Shown here in pieces: positions 52,878-62,289 of a DNA stretch of 64,000 nucleotides (positions within the stretch are counted from its first letter, which is position 1; every line of letters begins with the position of its first letter). Both the position numbers and the translations under genes were made by a program. The notes under the pieces are model-generated. The model was not told the origin of the DNA. It was given only the letters and a program-made list of their open reading frames with translations, and searched no databases. Origin of the DNA: Nocardiopsis alborubida. GTDB taxonomy: Bacteria; Actinomycetota; Actinomycetes; Streptosporangiales; Streptosporangiaceae. The stretch covers positions 182,154-246,153 of the forward strand of contig NZ_JAAXPG010000007.1 of the NCBI RefSeq assembly GCF_012396365.1. The letters are read 5' to 3'.

Positions 52878-53090
52878 GGCCCGCCCCGAGGAGGAAGGCC
52901 CGCGCCCGGCGTGAGCCGGACACGGGCCTCGGGTCGGGAAGACGGCCGTCAGGACGTTCCGGGCGGTGCTGGCACCGCGCGCACCTGGCGGACCCGGTGC
53001 GGTGACCGCGGAGGTTCACCGGCCCGGTTCTTCCCTGTCAGCGCGGTTCATGGCCCTTGCGTCACACCGGCAACGCTTCCGGCCAGCCCA

Positions 53091-54248
53091 CTAGCGGACC
53101 CCGTGGGCCCCGCGGACGTCACCGGGCAGCACCTCGGGCAGCCCGCGTCCGCACCCCGCGCACTCGGCCCGGCGCCGCACCGCGTAGGCGGCCGTGGCCA
53201 CCCCCAGCGCCGCGCCCCAGACCGCCATCGACGCGAACGCCGCCGTGTGCAGCGGCTCGGCGGTCAGCAGCGAACGCGCCTGCGCGTCGAGGAGCTCGAC
53301 CACGATGCCGCGGCCCATCGCCACCAGTGCCAACGCGACCAGGGACGCGGGCACCACCGCCAGCCCCACCGGCACCCGGCGACCGGCCAGACCGGCCATC
53401 CACCACGGGAAGCGCACGCCCCAGCGCTGGACGAGTCCCAGCATCAGCACCACGCCCACCAGACCGGCCGTGCCCAGCCCCACCCCGATGACGATCGTGC
53501 CGTCGGCGGCCATGGCGTCGAACTGCTCCCGCTCGACCCCCACCGCGATCCCGAAGAGCCAGGGCAGGCGCAGCGACGGGTAGAACAGGGCCACCGCGCA
53601 GGCCACGGCCACCGCGATCCGGCCCACCCGCAGCGCCCGGACCCGCACGGCGCGCTCGTGCCCGGCGTCCCACTCCGGTGCGCGCCCGCAGCGCTGGCAG
53701 GCGCCGCGCACCGCACGGCGGTGGGTGAGCGCCGCCGCCACCCACACCGCCACGCCCGCCGCGAAGAACAGGGTGGACAGGTGGGACGCGGTGAAGGTCG
53801 CCTCCGCCCACAGCTGGAACAGGTCGGGCACGATCCACCCCGCCACCGGCAGGATCATCGTGTACCCCAGCCAGGACAGGAGCTGCCCGTCCACGAACAC
53901 CAGCAGCACCACCGCACCCAGCGCCCAGGAGAGCGCCTCGACCGCACGGCCCCCGCCTCCCCGCGGGCGCAGCATGAGCACGGCGCACACCGCGCCCACC
54001 GCACCCAGCAGCAGGGACACCGCCCCCGAGACCGTCCGGGCGTTCAACGGCCCCGAGGCGTCCGGGGCGATCAGGGCGAACAGCGAGCCGAACCCGCTGC
54101 GCCCGGGGGCGCCCGCCGAGGCCACCCCGCTCAGCCAGGCCAGCCCCAGGGCCAGGGCCACCGCCGACCAGGCCAGGGCCGTCCAGGGGGCGGCGGTGGG
54201 CCTCAGGTGTTCGTGGCGGGTCTCGGTGACAGGTGGTGAGGCGGCCAT
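53091..54248 (-). CDS. Multi-pass membrane protein with cysteine clusters, unknown function
   Basis: A 385-aa protein with about eight hydrophobic helices, for example TALAWSAVALALGLAWLSGV and ALVAMGRGIVVELL. Two short CxxC-type clusters (CQRCGRAPEW near residue 195, and CAGCGRGLPE at the C-terminus) lie on the same side and could bind a metal. I do not recognise the family. It stands alone. Confidence 0.7.
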   Translation of the reverse strand: MAASPPVTETRHEHLRPTAAPWTALAWSAVALALGLAWLSGVASAGAPGRSGFGSLFALIAPDASGPLNARTVSGAVSLLLGAVGAVCAVLMLRPRGGGGRAVEALSWALGAVVLLVFVDGQLLSWLGYTMILPVAGWIVPDLFQLWAEATFTASHLSTLFFAAGVAVWVAAALTHRRAVRGACQRCGRAPEWDAGHERAVRVRALRVGRIAVAVACAVALFYPSLRLPWLFGIAVGVEREQFDAMAADGTIVIGVGLGTAGLVGVVLMLGLVQRWGVRFPWWMAGLAGRRVPVGLAVVPASLVALALVAMGRGIVVELLDAQARSLLTAEPLHTAAFASMAVWGAALGVATAAYAVRRRAECAGCGRGLPEVLPGDVRGAHGVR

Positions 54249-54397
54249 GGCCTGCTCCTCGTCTCAGGTGCGGTCGTTGCTGACCCCCACACCCTCGCGC
54301 GCACGGGCCCCGGCGCACCTCACCGTGCAGCGGGATCCGCATCCCCCGAGCGGGGGAGATCCGGCGCCCCGCGCACTCCCCGCCCAGGCGTGTCCGT

Positions 54398-55039
54398 CTA
54401 TCCCCGACCGGCCTGGTAGGCCTTGTCCAGGGCGGAGACCACCACCTCCACGGACTGGGCCCCCGAGATGCCGACGGCGCGGTCCATGACGAAGAAGGGC
54501 ACCCCTGTCGCGCCCAACCGGCGGGCCAGGGCGATGTCCTCGCGCACGTCCTCGGCGTACTCCCCGCCCTCCAGCACCCGCCGCACCTCCTGGGACTCCA
54601 GGCCGACCTCGGCCGCCACCTCCACCAGGACCGCGGTGTCGCTGAGGTCGCGGGCCTCCACCAGCTGGGCGCGCATGAACCGCTCCTGCGCCCGCGCCTC
54701 CAGACCGCGGATCCGTGCCAGGTGGATGAGGCGGTGGACGTCGAAGGTGTTGACCATGACCCCGCCCGCGAAGTCGTAGTCCAGGCCCTCCTGCGCGGCC
54801 ACCTGCGTGACCTGCGCGGTCATCGACCGCACCTGCTCCCGGGGCGCCCCCATCTTCCGCGACAGCGAGTCGTAGACCGGCTCGCTCGCACCGGTGGGGA
54901 AGGAGGGGTCCAGCTGGAAGCTGCGCCAGCGCACCCGGACCTGGTCGGAGTGCTCGAACAGCTCCAGCGCCCTCTCCAGGCGCCGCTTGCCGATGTAGCA
55001 CCACGGACAGACGATGTCGGACCACACCTCGACCTGCAC
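54398..55039 (-). CDS. FrnE-like DsbA-family oxidoreductase
   Basis: A 213-aa thioredoxin-fold protein. It starts MQVEVWSDIVCPWCYIGKRR with CPWC active site at residues 11-14. It has FQLDPSFPTGASEP, a helical insert and C-terminal cis-Pro region GATGVPFFVMDRAVGISGAQ. FrnE proteins act in cytoplasmic thiol/disulfide chemistry; the role here is not known. The GTG at 55039 has GGGGGTGG upstream. Confidence 0.9.
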   Translation of the reverse strand: MQVEVWSDIVCPWCYIGKRRLERALELFEHSDQVRVRWRSFQLDPSFPTGASEPVYDSLSRKMGAPREQVRSMTAQVTQVAAQEGLDYDFAGGVMVNTFDVHRLIHLARIRGLEARAQERFMRAQLVEARDLSDTAVLVEVAAEVGLESQEVRRVLEGGEYAEDVREDIALARRLGATGVPFFVMDRAVGISGAQSVEVVVSALDKAYQAGRG

Positions 55040-55552
55040 AGGCCACCCCCCGCTCACCCACACGTTCCCCGGGCGCGTTTCCGCTCCGGCTCCGAGCCAC
55101 ACTAACCGGGACCCGGTACCGGCGTATCCGTGCCGGTTCCGCTCGGAAAGCCCACCAGGCCGACCTGCGCGAACCGTCCTGCGAGAGACGGCCCGGACGG
55201 CCGCTCGCCGGTCCGGAAGCCGCCGCGGAGCACTCCCCGGCCGTCGACGCGCCGGTCCGGCAGCGCCCAGCCGGGCGGTTCCTCGGTGCGCTCGGCCCAC
55301 TCCGCGGGAACCCGGCCCCCGGACAGCTCCGCGGCCCGACCCGGGGGCCGCCCCGGACCCGCGGAGCACACCCGGTGTGACCAAGCACCCGGTCGGGGCC
55401 CGACCGGCGCCCACCCTGGGCCCCACCGCTCATCACGCACCCTCCACCTGCGGTGGCAGCACATCGAAACAAGCACGACACATACGGCTGACCGTCGGGA
55501 AACACCCGGAAGGTTGCCTGAAACCTGTCCGACCCCGCAGCAGGAGGAGCCC
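55040..55552. other. Intergenic region with the nirB control region
   Basis: 513 bases between divergent frnE-like and nirB genes. The right end holds the GlnR-like site. The rest is GC-rich without a supported gene. Confidence 0.5.
55466..55503 (+). promoter_or_regulatory. GlnR-like binding site upstream of nirB
   Basis: GAAAC-n6-GACAC-n6-CTGAC-n6-GAAAC: four five-base modules at exact 6-base spacing, ending 49 bp before the nirB start. Spacing and GAAAC/nTnAC content fit the actinomycete GlnR consensus. The spacing is exact; individual modules differ from the best consensus. Confidence 0.72.
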
Positions 55553-58054
55553 ATGGAAGAACTCGTCGTCATCGGCAACGGCATGGTCGGCCACCGCCTC
55601 GTCGAGGCCCTCCGCGACCGTGACACCGCCGGGCACTGGCACATCACCGTCGTGGGCGAGGAGCCCCGCACCGCCTACGACCGGGTGGCCCTGTCCTCCT
55701 ACTTCGACGGCGCCAGCGCCCAGGACCTGTCCCTGGGCGACCTGAGCGGCCCCGACGTGGACGTGCACGTCAACGAACGCGCCGTGGGCGTGGACCGCGC
55801 CAACCGCACCGTCACGACGCAAAGCGGGCGCGTCCTGGCCTACGACCGGCTCGTCCTGGCCACCGGCTCCACACCCTTCGTGCCCCCCGTGCCCGGCCAC
55901 GACCTGCCCGGCTGCCACGTCTACCGCACCATCGAGGACCTGGACGCCATCACCGCCTCCGCCCGCGGCGCGAGCACCGGCGTGGTCGTCGGCGGCGGCC
56001 TGCTGGGGCTGGAGGCCGCCAACGCCCTGCGTCTGCTGGGCGTCCAGGCGCACGTGGTCGAACTCGCCCCCCACCTGATGCCCGCCCAGATCGACGAGGG
56101 CGCCGGAGGCCTGCTGCGCAACCTGATCACCGACCTGGGCGTGCGGGTCCACACCGGTTCGGCCTCCACCGCCGTGGAGGCCGGCCCCGACGGGCGCGTG
56201 GCCCGCCTGAGACTGGGCGAGGGCTCCCTGGACGCCGACCTGGTCGTGTTCTCCGTGGGCATCCGCCCCCGCGACGACCTCGCCCGCGCCATCGGGCTGG
56301 AGGTCGGCGAGCGCGGCGGCATCGTCGTGGACGACACCTGCACCACCAGCGACGCCCGCATCCACGCCGTGGGCGAGGCCGCCAACCACAGGGGCACCGT
56401 GTACGGCCTCATCGCACCCGGCAACGCCATGGCCGAGGTCGTCGCCGACCGGCTCGTGGGCGGCCGGGCCACCTTCACCGGCGCCGACACCTCCACCAAG
56501 CTCAAACTCATGGGCGTGGACGTGGCCAGCTTCGGCGACGCCCACGGCCGCACCCCCGGCGCCCTGGACGTGGTCGTCAACGACGCCGCCAGCGGCCGCT
56601 ACGCCAAACTCGTGGTCTCCGACGACGCCGCCACACTGCTCGGCGGCATCCTGGTCGGCGACGCCTCGGCCTACGCCACCCTGCGCCCCCTGGTCGGCTC
56701 CCCGCTGCCCGGCGACCCGTTGTCGCTGATCACCCCCGAGGGCACCGCCCTGGGCGCCGACGCCCTGCCCGAGAGCGCCCAGATCTGCTCGTGCAACGCC
56801 GTCACCAAGGGCGAGCTGACCGAGGCCGTCGCCTGCGGCAACCACGACGTACCCGCCCTGAAGGCCTGCACCAAGGCGGGCACCAGCTGCGGCTCGTGCG
56901 TGCCCATGCTCAAGCAGATCCTCGCCCAGGCGGGCATCGAGCAGTCCAAGGCCCTGTGCGAGCACTTCCCCCAGTCGCGCGCCGAACTGGTCGAGATCGT
57001 GCGCGCCACCGGCACCAGCACGTTCTCCGGACTCATCGCCGCCCACGGCACCGGGCACGGCTGCGACGTGTGCAAGCCCGCGGTGGCCTCCATCCTGGCC
57101 TCCCTGGGCAACGGGCACATCCTGGAGGGTGAACAGGCCACCCTCCAGGACACCAACGACCGCTACCTGGCCAACATGCAGCGCAACGGCACCTACTCCG
57201 TCGTGCCGCGCATCCCCGGCGGCGAGATCACCCCCGACAAGCTCATCGTCATCGGCGAGGTCGCACGCGACTTCAACCTCTACACCAAGATCACCGGCGG
57301 CCAGCGCATCGACCTGTTCGGCGCCCGCCTCGAACAGCTGCCCGCCATCTGGAAGCGCCTGGTCGACGCCGGGTTCGAGTCCGGACACGCCTACGGCAAG
57401 TCCCTGCGCACCGTCAAGTCGTGCGTGGGCACCACCTGGTGCCGCTTCGGCGTCCAGGACTCGGTGGGCCTGGCCATCCGCCTGGAGGAGCGCTACCGGG
57501 GGCTGCGCTCGCCCCACAAGCTCAAGGCGGCCGTCTCCGGGTGCGCCCGCGAGTGCGCCGAGGCCCGCGGCAAGGACTTCGGCGTCATCGCCACCGACAA
57601 GGGCTGGAACCTGTACGTGGGCGGCAACGGCGGCTTCACCCCCCGCCACGCCGAACTCCTGGCCTCGGACCTGGACGAGGACACCCTCATCCGCTACGTC
57701 GACCGGTTCCTGATGTTCTACGTGCGCACCGCCGACCGCCTCCAGCGCACCGCCCCCTGGGTCGAGTCCCTGGACGGCGGCCTGGACCACCTGCGCGACG
57801 TCGTCGTCGAGGACTCCCTGGGCATCGCCGCCGAACTGGAGGAGGCCATGGAACGCCACGTGAACTCCTACGGCGACGAGTGGGCCGCGGTCCTGGCCGA
57901 CCCCGACAAGCTCGCGCGCTTCGTCTCCTTCGCCAACGCCCCCGACACCCCCGACCCCACCATCAGCTTCACCACCACCCGCGACCAGCCGGTCCCCACC
58001 GCTCCCGTCAGCCTGGGCATGCCCGCCCGCCGACCCCAGGAGGCCACCCGATGA
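55553..58054 (+). CDS. nirB: NAD(P)H nitrite reductase large subunit NirB
   Basis: An 833-aa protein. The FAD/NAD(P) domains have VVIGNGMVGHRLVEAL and VVVGGGLLGLEAANALRL. BFD-like [2Fe-2S] motifs are ICSCNAV near residue 412 and TSCGSC. The C-terminal ferredoxin and sulfite/nitrite reductase domains have siroheme-4Fe-4S cysteines in SCVGTTWCRFG near 623 and VSGCARECAEARGKDFG near 663. It reduces nitrite to ammonium with six electrons. The ATG has AGGAGGAGC. First gene of the nirBD-nnaR-chelatase operon. Confidence 0.95.
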   Translation: MEELVVIGNGMVGHRLVEALRDRDTAGHWHITVVGEEPRTAYDRVALSSYFDGASAQDLSLGDLSGPDVDVHVNERAVGVDRANRTVTTQSGRVLAYDRLVLATGSTPFVPPVPGHDLPGCHVYRTIEDLDAITASARGASTGVVVGGGLLGLEAANALRLLGVQAHVVELAPHLMPAQIDEGAGGLLRNLITDLGVRVHTGSASTAVEAGPDGRVARLRLGEGSLDADLVVFSVGIRPRDDLARAIGLEVGERGGIVVDDTCTTSDARIHAVGEAANHRGTVYGLIAPGNAMAEVVADRLVGGRATFTGADTSTKLKLMGVDVASFGDAHGRTPGALDVVVNDAASGRYAKLVVSDDAATLLGGILVGDASAYATLRPLVGSPLPGDPLSLITPEGTALGADALPESAQICSCNAVTKGELTEAVACGNHDVPALKACTKAGTSCGSCVPMLKQILAQAGIEQSKALCEHFPQSRAELVEIVRATGTSTFSGLIAAHGTGHGCDVCKPAVASILASLGNGHILEGEQATLQDTNDRYLANMQRNGTYSVVPRIPGGEITPDKLIVIGEVARDFNLYTKITGGQRIDLFGARLEQLPAIWKRLVDAGFESGHAYGKSLRTVKSCVGTTWCRFGVQDSVGLAIRLEERYRGLRSPHKLKAAVSGCARECAEARGKDFGVIATDKGWNLYVGGNGGFTPRHAELLASDLDEDTLIRYVDRFLMFYVRTADRLQRTAPWVESLDGGLDHLRDVVVEDSLGIAAELEEAMERHVNSYGDEWAAVLADPDKLARFVSFANAPDTPDPTISFTTTRDQPVPTAPVSLGMPARRPQEATR

Positions 58055-58422
58055 CCGTCACCACCCAAGCCCAGCCCACCACCTGGATCGACGCCTGCCC
58101 CCTGGCGGGCCTGCGCGTCGAGGACGGGGTGGCCGTGCTGCTCCCCGACGGCCGCCAGGCGGCCCTGTTCCGCACCCGCGACCAGCACCTGTACGCCGTC
58201 GACAACATCGACCCCTACACCGGCGCCGCCGTCATCTCGCGCGGCATCGTCGGCGACCGCGCGGGCGAGCCCACCGTCGCCTCACCCATGCTCAAGAACG
58301 TCTTCTCCCTGCGCACCGGCCAGAGCCTGGACGACGAGCACGTGCGCCTGACCACCTGGCCCGTGCGCCAGACCGACACCGCCGTGCAGATCGCCGCACG
58401 CGCCGAGGAGAGCACACCGTGA
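58051..58422 (+). CDS. nirD: Nitrite reductase small subunit NirD
   Basis: A 123-aa Rieske-fold subunit that lacks the CxH...CxxH [2Fe-2S] ligands, as NirD proteins do. It has YAVDNIDPYTGAAVISRGIV, then ASPMLKNVFSLRTGQSLDD. The ATG overlaps the nirB stop (ATGA). It is needed for a working NirBD complex. Confidence 0.93.
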   Translation: MTVTTQAQPTTWIDACPLAGLRVEDGVAVLLPDGRQAALFRTRDQHLYAVDNIDPYTGAAVISRGIVGDRAGEPTVASPMLKNVFSLRTGQSLDDEHVRLTTWPVRQTDTAVQIAARAEESTP

Positions 58423-59594
58423 ACACCTCCCCGGACGGTGGGACCGCGGCCCCGCCCGCGCGGCGCCCGCCCGAACCCGCGACCACCGCGCCGCTGGCCG
58501 GGTTCACCGTCGCCGTCACCGCCGCGCGCCGCGCCGAGGAGATCAGCGCCCTGCTGCGCCGCAAGGGCGCCCAGGTCCTGGCCGCCCCGGCCCTGCGCAT
58601 CGTCCCGCTCAGCGACGACCAGCGCCTGGCCGCGGTCTCCGAACAGCTCGCCCGCCGCCCCGCAGACGTCGTCGTGGCCACCACCGGCATCGGCTTCCGC
58701 GGCTGGGTGGAGGCCTGCGAGACCTGGGGCACCGTCGACCCGCTCCTGGCGAGCCTGCGCACCTCGCGCCTGCTGGCCCGCGGCCCCAAGGCCAAGGGCG
58801 CCATCCGCGCCGCCGGACTCACCGAGGAGTGGTCACCGCCCTCGGAGTCCTCCGCCGAGGTCCTGGACTACCTGCTCGCCCAGGGCGTGCAGGGGCTGCG
58901 CGTGGCCATCCAGCTGCACGGCGAACCCCTGCCCGACTTCACCGCCGCGCTGCGCCTGGCCGGAGCCGACGTCGTCGAGGTCCCCGTCTACCGCTGGACC
59001 CAGCCCGAGGACACCGCGCCCCTGGACCGCCTCATCGAGGCCGTCACCGGCGGGGGAGTGGACGCGGTCACCTTCACCAGCGCCCCGGCCGCGGCGGGGC
59101 TGCTGGCCCGCGCCCATACCACCGGCCACCAGGCGGCCCTGGTCCAGGCCCTGCGCGGCGACGTCCTGGCCATGTGCGTGGGCGCGGTCACCGCGCGCCC
59201 CCTCATGGCCCACGGCATCCCCACCGTGTGGCCCCAGCGCGCCCGCGTCGGCGCCCAGGTCCGCGCGCTCGCCGAGGAGCTGCCCGCGCGCTTTCCCACC
59301 CTGCCCGTGGCCGGACACCGCCTGCGCCTGCGCGGCCACGCCGTCCTGGTCGACGGCACCGTGCGCGCCCTCTCGCCCACCCTCATGCGCGTACTGCGCG
59401 AGCTGGCCCGCAGGCCCGGCCAGGTCCTGGACCGCACCCGCCTGCTCACCTGCCTGGGAGAGGACGCCGACGCCCACGCCGTGGAGACGGCCGTGGCACG
59501 GCTGCGCACCGCGCTGGGCGACTCCCGGATCATCCAGACCGTGGTCAAACGCGGCTACCGGCTGGCCCTGGACACACCCGAACCCGCCCTCTGA
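58419..59594 (+). CDS. nnaR: Nitrate/nitrite regulator NnaR (HemD-like domain plus winged helix)
   Basis: A 391-aa protein. Residues 30-285 are a uroporphyrinogen-III synthase-like domain (GFTVAVTAARRAEEISALLR, ADVVVATTGIGFRGW, VTFTSAPAAAGL). Residues about 295-385 are an OmpR-type winged helix (RALSPTLMRVLRELARRPGQ, then HAVETAVARLRTALGD and VKRGYRLAL). NnaR works with GlnR to activate nitrite/nitrate assimilation in Streptomyces and mycobacteria. The GTG start overlaps the nirD stop, so it is in the nir operon. The HemD part may be a sensor; catalytic activity is doubtful. Confidence 0.87.
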   Translation: MNTSPDGGTAAPPARRPPEPATTAPLAGFTVAVTAARRAEEISALLRRKGAQVLAAPALRIVPLSDDQRLAAVSEQLARRPADVVVATTGIGFRGWVEACETWGTVDPLLASLRTSRLLARGPKAKGAIRAAGLTEEWSPPSESSAEVLDYLLAQGVQGLRVAIQLHGEPLPDFTAALRLAGADVVEVPVYRWTQPEDTAPLDRLIEAVTGGGVDAVTFTSAPAAAGLLARAHTTGHQAALVQALRGDVLAMCVGAVTARPLMAHGIPTVWPQRARVGAQVRALAEELPARFPTLPVAGHRLRLRGHAVLVDGTVRALSPTLMRVLRELARRPGQVLDRTRLLTCLGEDADAHAVETAVARLRTALGDSRIIQTVVKRGYRLALDTPEPAL

Positions 59595-59664
59595 CGAGCG
59601 CACCGGTCCACCCGCCCGAGGGAAGGAAGAAGCGGACCCCGGCCCCGGCCGCCCGCGCCACGCG

Positions 59665-60357
59665 ATGCACCGACACCCCACCCTGCTGCTGGCCCTCCAC
59701 GGCACCCGCGACCCCCACGGCACCGCCGTGGCCCACTCCCTGGCCCTGCGCGTGGCCGAGGTGACGGGCCAGCCCACCCGCCTGGCCTTCGCCGACGTGC
59801 TCGCGCCCACCGTCGGCGAGGTCGCCGCCCGCACCCCCGGGCCCCTGGTGGTCGTGCCCGCGTTCCTGGCCTCGGGCTACCACGTGCGCACCGACATCCC
59901 CCACCAGCTCGCCCGCGCCGGACGCGCCGACGCCGTCATCACCCCGGCCCTGGGCGAGCACCCCGCCGTCCTGGACACCGCCGTGCGCCGCCTGGTCGGG
60001 GCCGGGTACCGGCCCGGGGACGCCGTCGTGCTGGCCTGCGCCGGGACCTCCGACCCTTGCGCGGGCGCCGAACTGGAGCAGGCCGCCCAGCGCATGGCCC
60101 AGCGCCTGGGCACCCCCGTGGCGCTGGGGTTCATCGCCACCGGCAGGCCCACCGTGGCCGAGCAGGTGGCCCGCCTGCGCGAGCGGGGGCACCGGAGGGT
60201 GGCCGTGGCCAGCTGGCTGCTGGCACCGGGGCTCTTCCACGACCGCCTGGCCGGGGCGGGCGCGGACGTGGTGGCGCGCCCGCTGTGCCCGGACCCGGCT
60301 CTGGCCCGCGCCGTGGCCGCCCGCTACGGCCGGGCCGCCATCGCCCAGCCTGTCTGA
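59665..60357 (+). CDS. Sirohydrochlorin chelatase (CbiX/SirB family)
   Basis: A 230-aa protein of the CbiX/SirB type. It has catalytic His in LLLALHGTRDPHGT (residue 11) and a second His in LASGYHVRTDIPHQL. It inserts Fe2+ into sirohydrochlorin to make siroheme, the cofactor of NirB. The gene follows nnaR by 70 bp on the same strand, so it is likely in the same operon. Relatives also insert Co2+, but the context argues for iron. Confidence 0.88.
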   Translation: MHRHPTLLLALHGTRDPHGTAVAHSLALRVAEVTGQPTRLAFADVLAPTVGEVAARTPGPLVVVPAFLASGYHVRTDIPHQLARAGRADAVITPALGEHPAVLDTAVRRLVGAGYRPGDAVVLACAGTSDPCAGAELEQAAQRMAQRLGTPVALGFIATGRPTVAEQVARLRERGHRRVAVASWLLAPGLFHDRLAGAGADVVARPLCPDPALARAVAARYGRAAIAQPV

Positions 60358-60913
60358 CCCGGGATCCGCCGCCGGGGGAGGGGAGCGGGGAAAGCCTGGA
60401 GGAAGCGCGCTGACCAGCCCAGACCACTCGTCAGAGGGGACGTCAAGGCGATCCGGTCACGGACACCGGTGGTGGAGACCGGTGTTCCCGGGCCGGGCAC
60501 CGGTCGGTGCGGGAGGTCCCGTCGGCGCGGTGGGCGCGCGGGGGTCGCAGGGAAGCGGCGGCGCGCGGGGAGGCTGTCCACAGGCGGCGACGGGGGCTGG
60601 TGCCCGCGCCCTGCACCGGGTTCACTGGAACCAGCCGGCCAGAACCGGTGACCGCGTTCGGGTGATCGCGTTCAGCCGACCGCGGCCGAGTGCGCCCGAC
60701 CGCGTTGGGTCCGCCCCCTTCCGCCCCGCCATCGTTTCCACCGCCCGCTCGCACGGCCCGCGTCCCGCGCGCAACCCCCACGGCACCGGCCCCCGGCCGC
60801 GCGCTCCCCAGGCATGGCCACAACCGGCCGCCGGGTGCGCGGGGCCACCGGGCGGGGAAGACCACCCGTGGGTTCCCCGCCCACCCTGATCCGCACCGCC
60901 CACGAGGACGGCC
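60358..60913. other. Intergenic region, 556 bases
   Basis: No gene is supported. Between 60645 and 60715 are several imperfect tandem-like units, such as GACCGCGTTCGGG, GATCGCGTTCAGC, GACCGCGGCCGAG and GACCGCGTTGGG. They may be a protein-binding array or simple low-complexity drift. Confidence 0.4.
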
Positions 60914-62068
60914 ATGCCCGCAGTACCCGCCCCCCTGCTCGACTTCCACGACCCCGCCAGCGACCGGGCCGTCGGCGCCCTGTTCGGCGCCCCCACCGCC
61001 GCTGCCCTGGTCGGCACCTCCCCCTCCCTGACCGCGCACACCACCGGCCCCGACACCGCCCACGCCCGCCTGGTGCGCGCCGCGCTCACCGACCTGGCCG
61101 GACCCGACCGCCCGCCCGGGCCCCCCGAGGACCCCGTCCAGCGCGCCTGGGCCGGGGCGCTGCGCACCGCCGCCCGCACCGGCGCCCTGCCCCCCGCCGC
61201 GCCCGCCCTGGAGCACACCGCCGCCGACGACCCCCTGGGCGCCTCCTGGCGGGCCCTGACGCGCACCCGCCGCCCCGCCGAGGACCCCGCCCGCGGCTCC
61301 TTCGCCTGCACCCACCTGGTCGACGCCGTCTGGTCGGCCTACGCCGCCGCCGGGGACCGGGCCGCCCTGTACACCGGCACCCTGGCCACCGCCCTGTGGG
61401 GCGCCTCGGCCCTGCCCCTGCACGCCCTGCGCCGGCTGTCGGAGACCACCGACCCCCACGCCCTGACCACCACCGCCCTGACCACCGCCCGCGGCACCCA
61501 CCCCACCCTGTGGCCCGAGCACCCCGTCCTGGTCGCCGAACCCCGCCGCCTGCCGCCCTTCGCCGTCCCCCACCCCCTGGACCCGGGCGTCCTGCTGGGC
61601 AACCTCGACCACCTGCGCGCCCGCCCCGACACCGTGGACGCCGCGGTCTCGCTGTGCCGCACCCACCCCAGCGACGCACCCCACCTGCCCGCCGCCGACT
61701 GGGTGCGGGTGTGGCTGCACGACCGCAGAGGCGCCAACTCCCACCCGCACTTCACCCTGGACGAGGCCGCCGCCGCGGTCGCGGCCCTGCGCGCGGAGGG
61801 CAAACGCGTCCTGCTGCACTGCTGGGCGGGCGCCTCGCGCACCCCGGCCGTGGCCACCCGCTACGCCGTCACCGCCCTGGGCGCCCCCGTCCTGCCCACC
61901 CTGGCCACCATGATCCGCACCGTGGGCGGACACCTGGACAACCCCAGCCTGTCCACCGCCGTCGCCCGGCTCAGCGGCGTGGACCTGCCCGACCCGGCCG
62001 CCACCCTCTTCCCCGAGGGCGTGCCGCCCCGGCGCCCCGAACTGCCCGAACCCCACATCACCGGGTGA
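60914..62068 (+). CDS. ADP-ribosylglycohydrolase-like domain fused to dual-specificity phosphatase
   Basis: A 384-aa protein. Residues 1-200 look like an ADP-ribosylglycohydrolase helical domain (ASDRAVGALFGAPTAAAL, then RGSFACTHLVDAVWSAYAAA), but the usual metal-binding Asp clusters (GDALG, TDDT, DTDT types) are not seen. The C-terminal third has the phosphatase loop HCWAGASRTPAVATRYAV near 301 (HCx5R). The phosphatase half looks active and the hydrolase half degenerate. It may act on ADP-ribosylated or cyclic ADP-ribose-type targets (inference). The ATG follows GAGGACGG. Confidence 0.8.
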   Translation: MPAVPAPLLDFHDPASDRAVGALFGAPTAAALVGTSPSLTAHTTGPDTAHARLVRAALTDLAGPDRPPGPPEDPVQRAWAGALRTAARTGALPPAAPALEHTAADDPLGASWRALTRTRRPAEDPARGSFACTHLVDAVWSAYAAAGDRAALYTGTLATALWGASALPLHALRRLSETTDPHALTTTALTTARGTHPTLWPEHPVLVAEPRRLPPFAVPHPLDPGVLLGNLDHLRARPDTVDAAVSLCRTHPSDAPHLPAADWVRVWLHDRRGANSHPHFTLDEAAAAVAALRAEGKRVLLHCWAGASRTPAVATRYAVTALGAPVLPTLATMIRTVGGHLDNPSLSTAVARLSGVDLPDPAATLFPEGVPPRRPELPEPHITG

Positions 62069-62289
62069 CAAGTTCCACAAACCCCCCCTTTCCGGTACCG
62101 TTACCCTCGCGTTACCCCTAGGATCTGCGCCCAGAACCCCGCGCACCACCCGGCGGCCCGCTCCAGGTGCCGCGCCCTCCCGCGACCCGGGGCGCCGCAC
62201 CACCCGCGCACCCTGCCACGGCAGCCGCGCACCACGCCTCGGAGCACCCGCGCCGCCACGCCCTGTTCCCGTTCGAAGGACTACCCGTC

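Noticed and set aside
55433..57859. Long minus-strand frame opposite nirB
   Set aside because: Antisense shadow of a well-supported gene; composition is Gly/Val/Ala-rich without domains.
62069..62289. Possible c-di-AMP (ydaO) riboswitch before the RlpA-like gene
   Set aside because: Such riboswitches precede wall-hydrolase genes in actinomycetes, but I could not find the conserved core motifs here.
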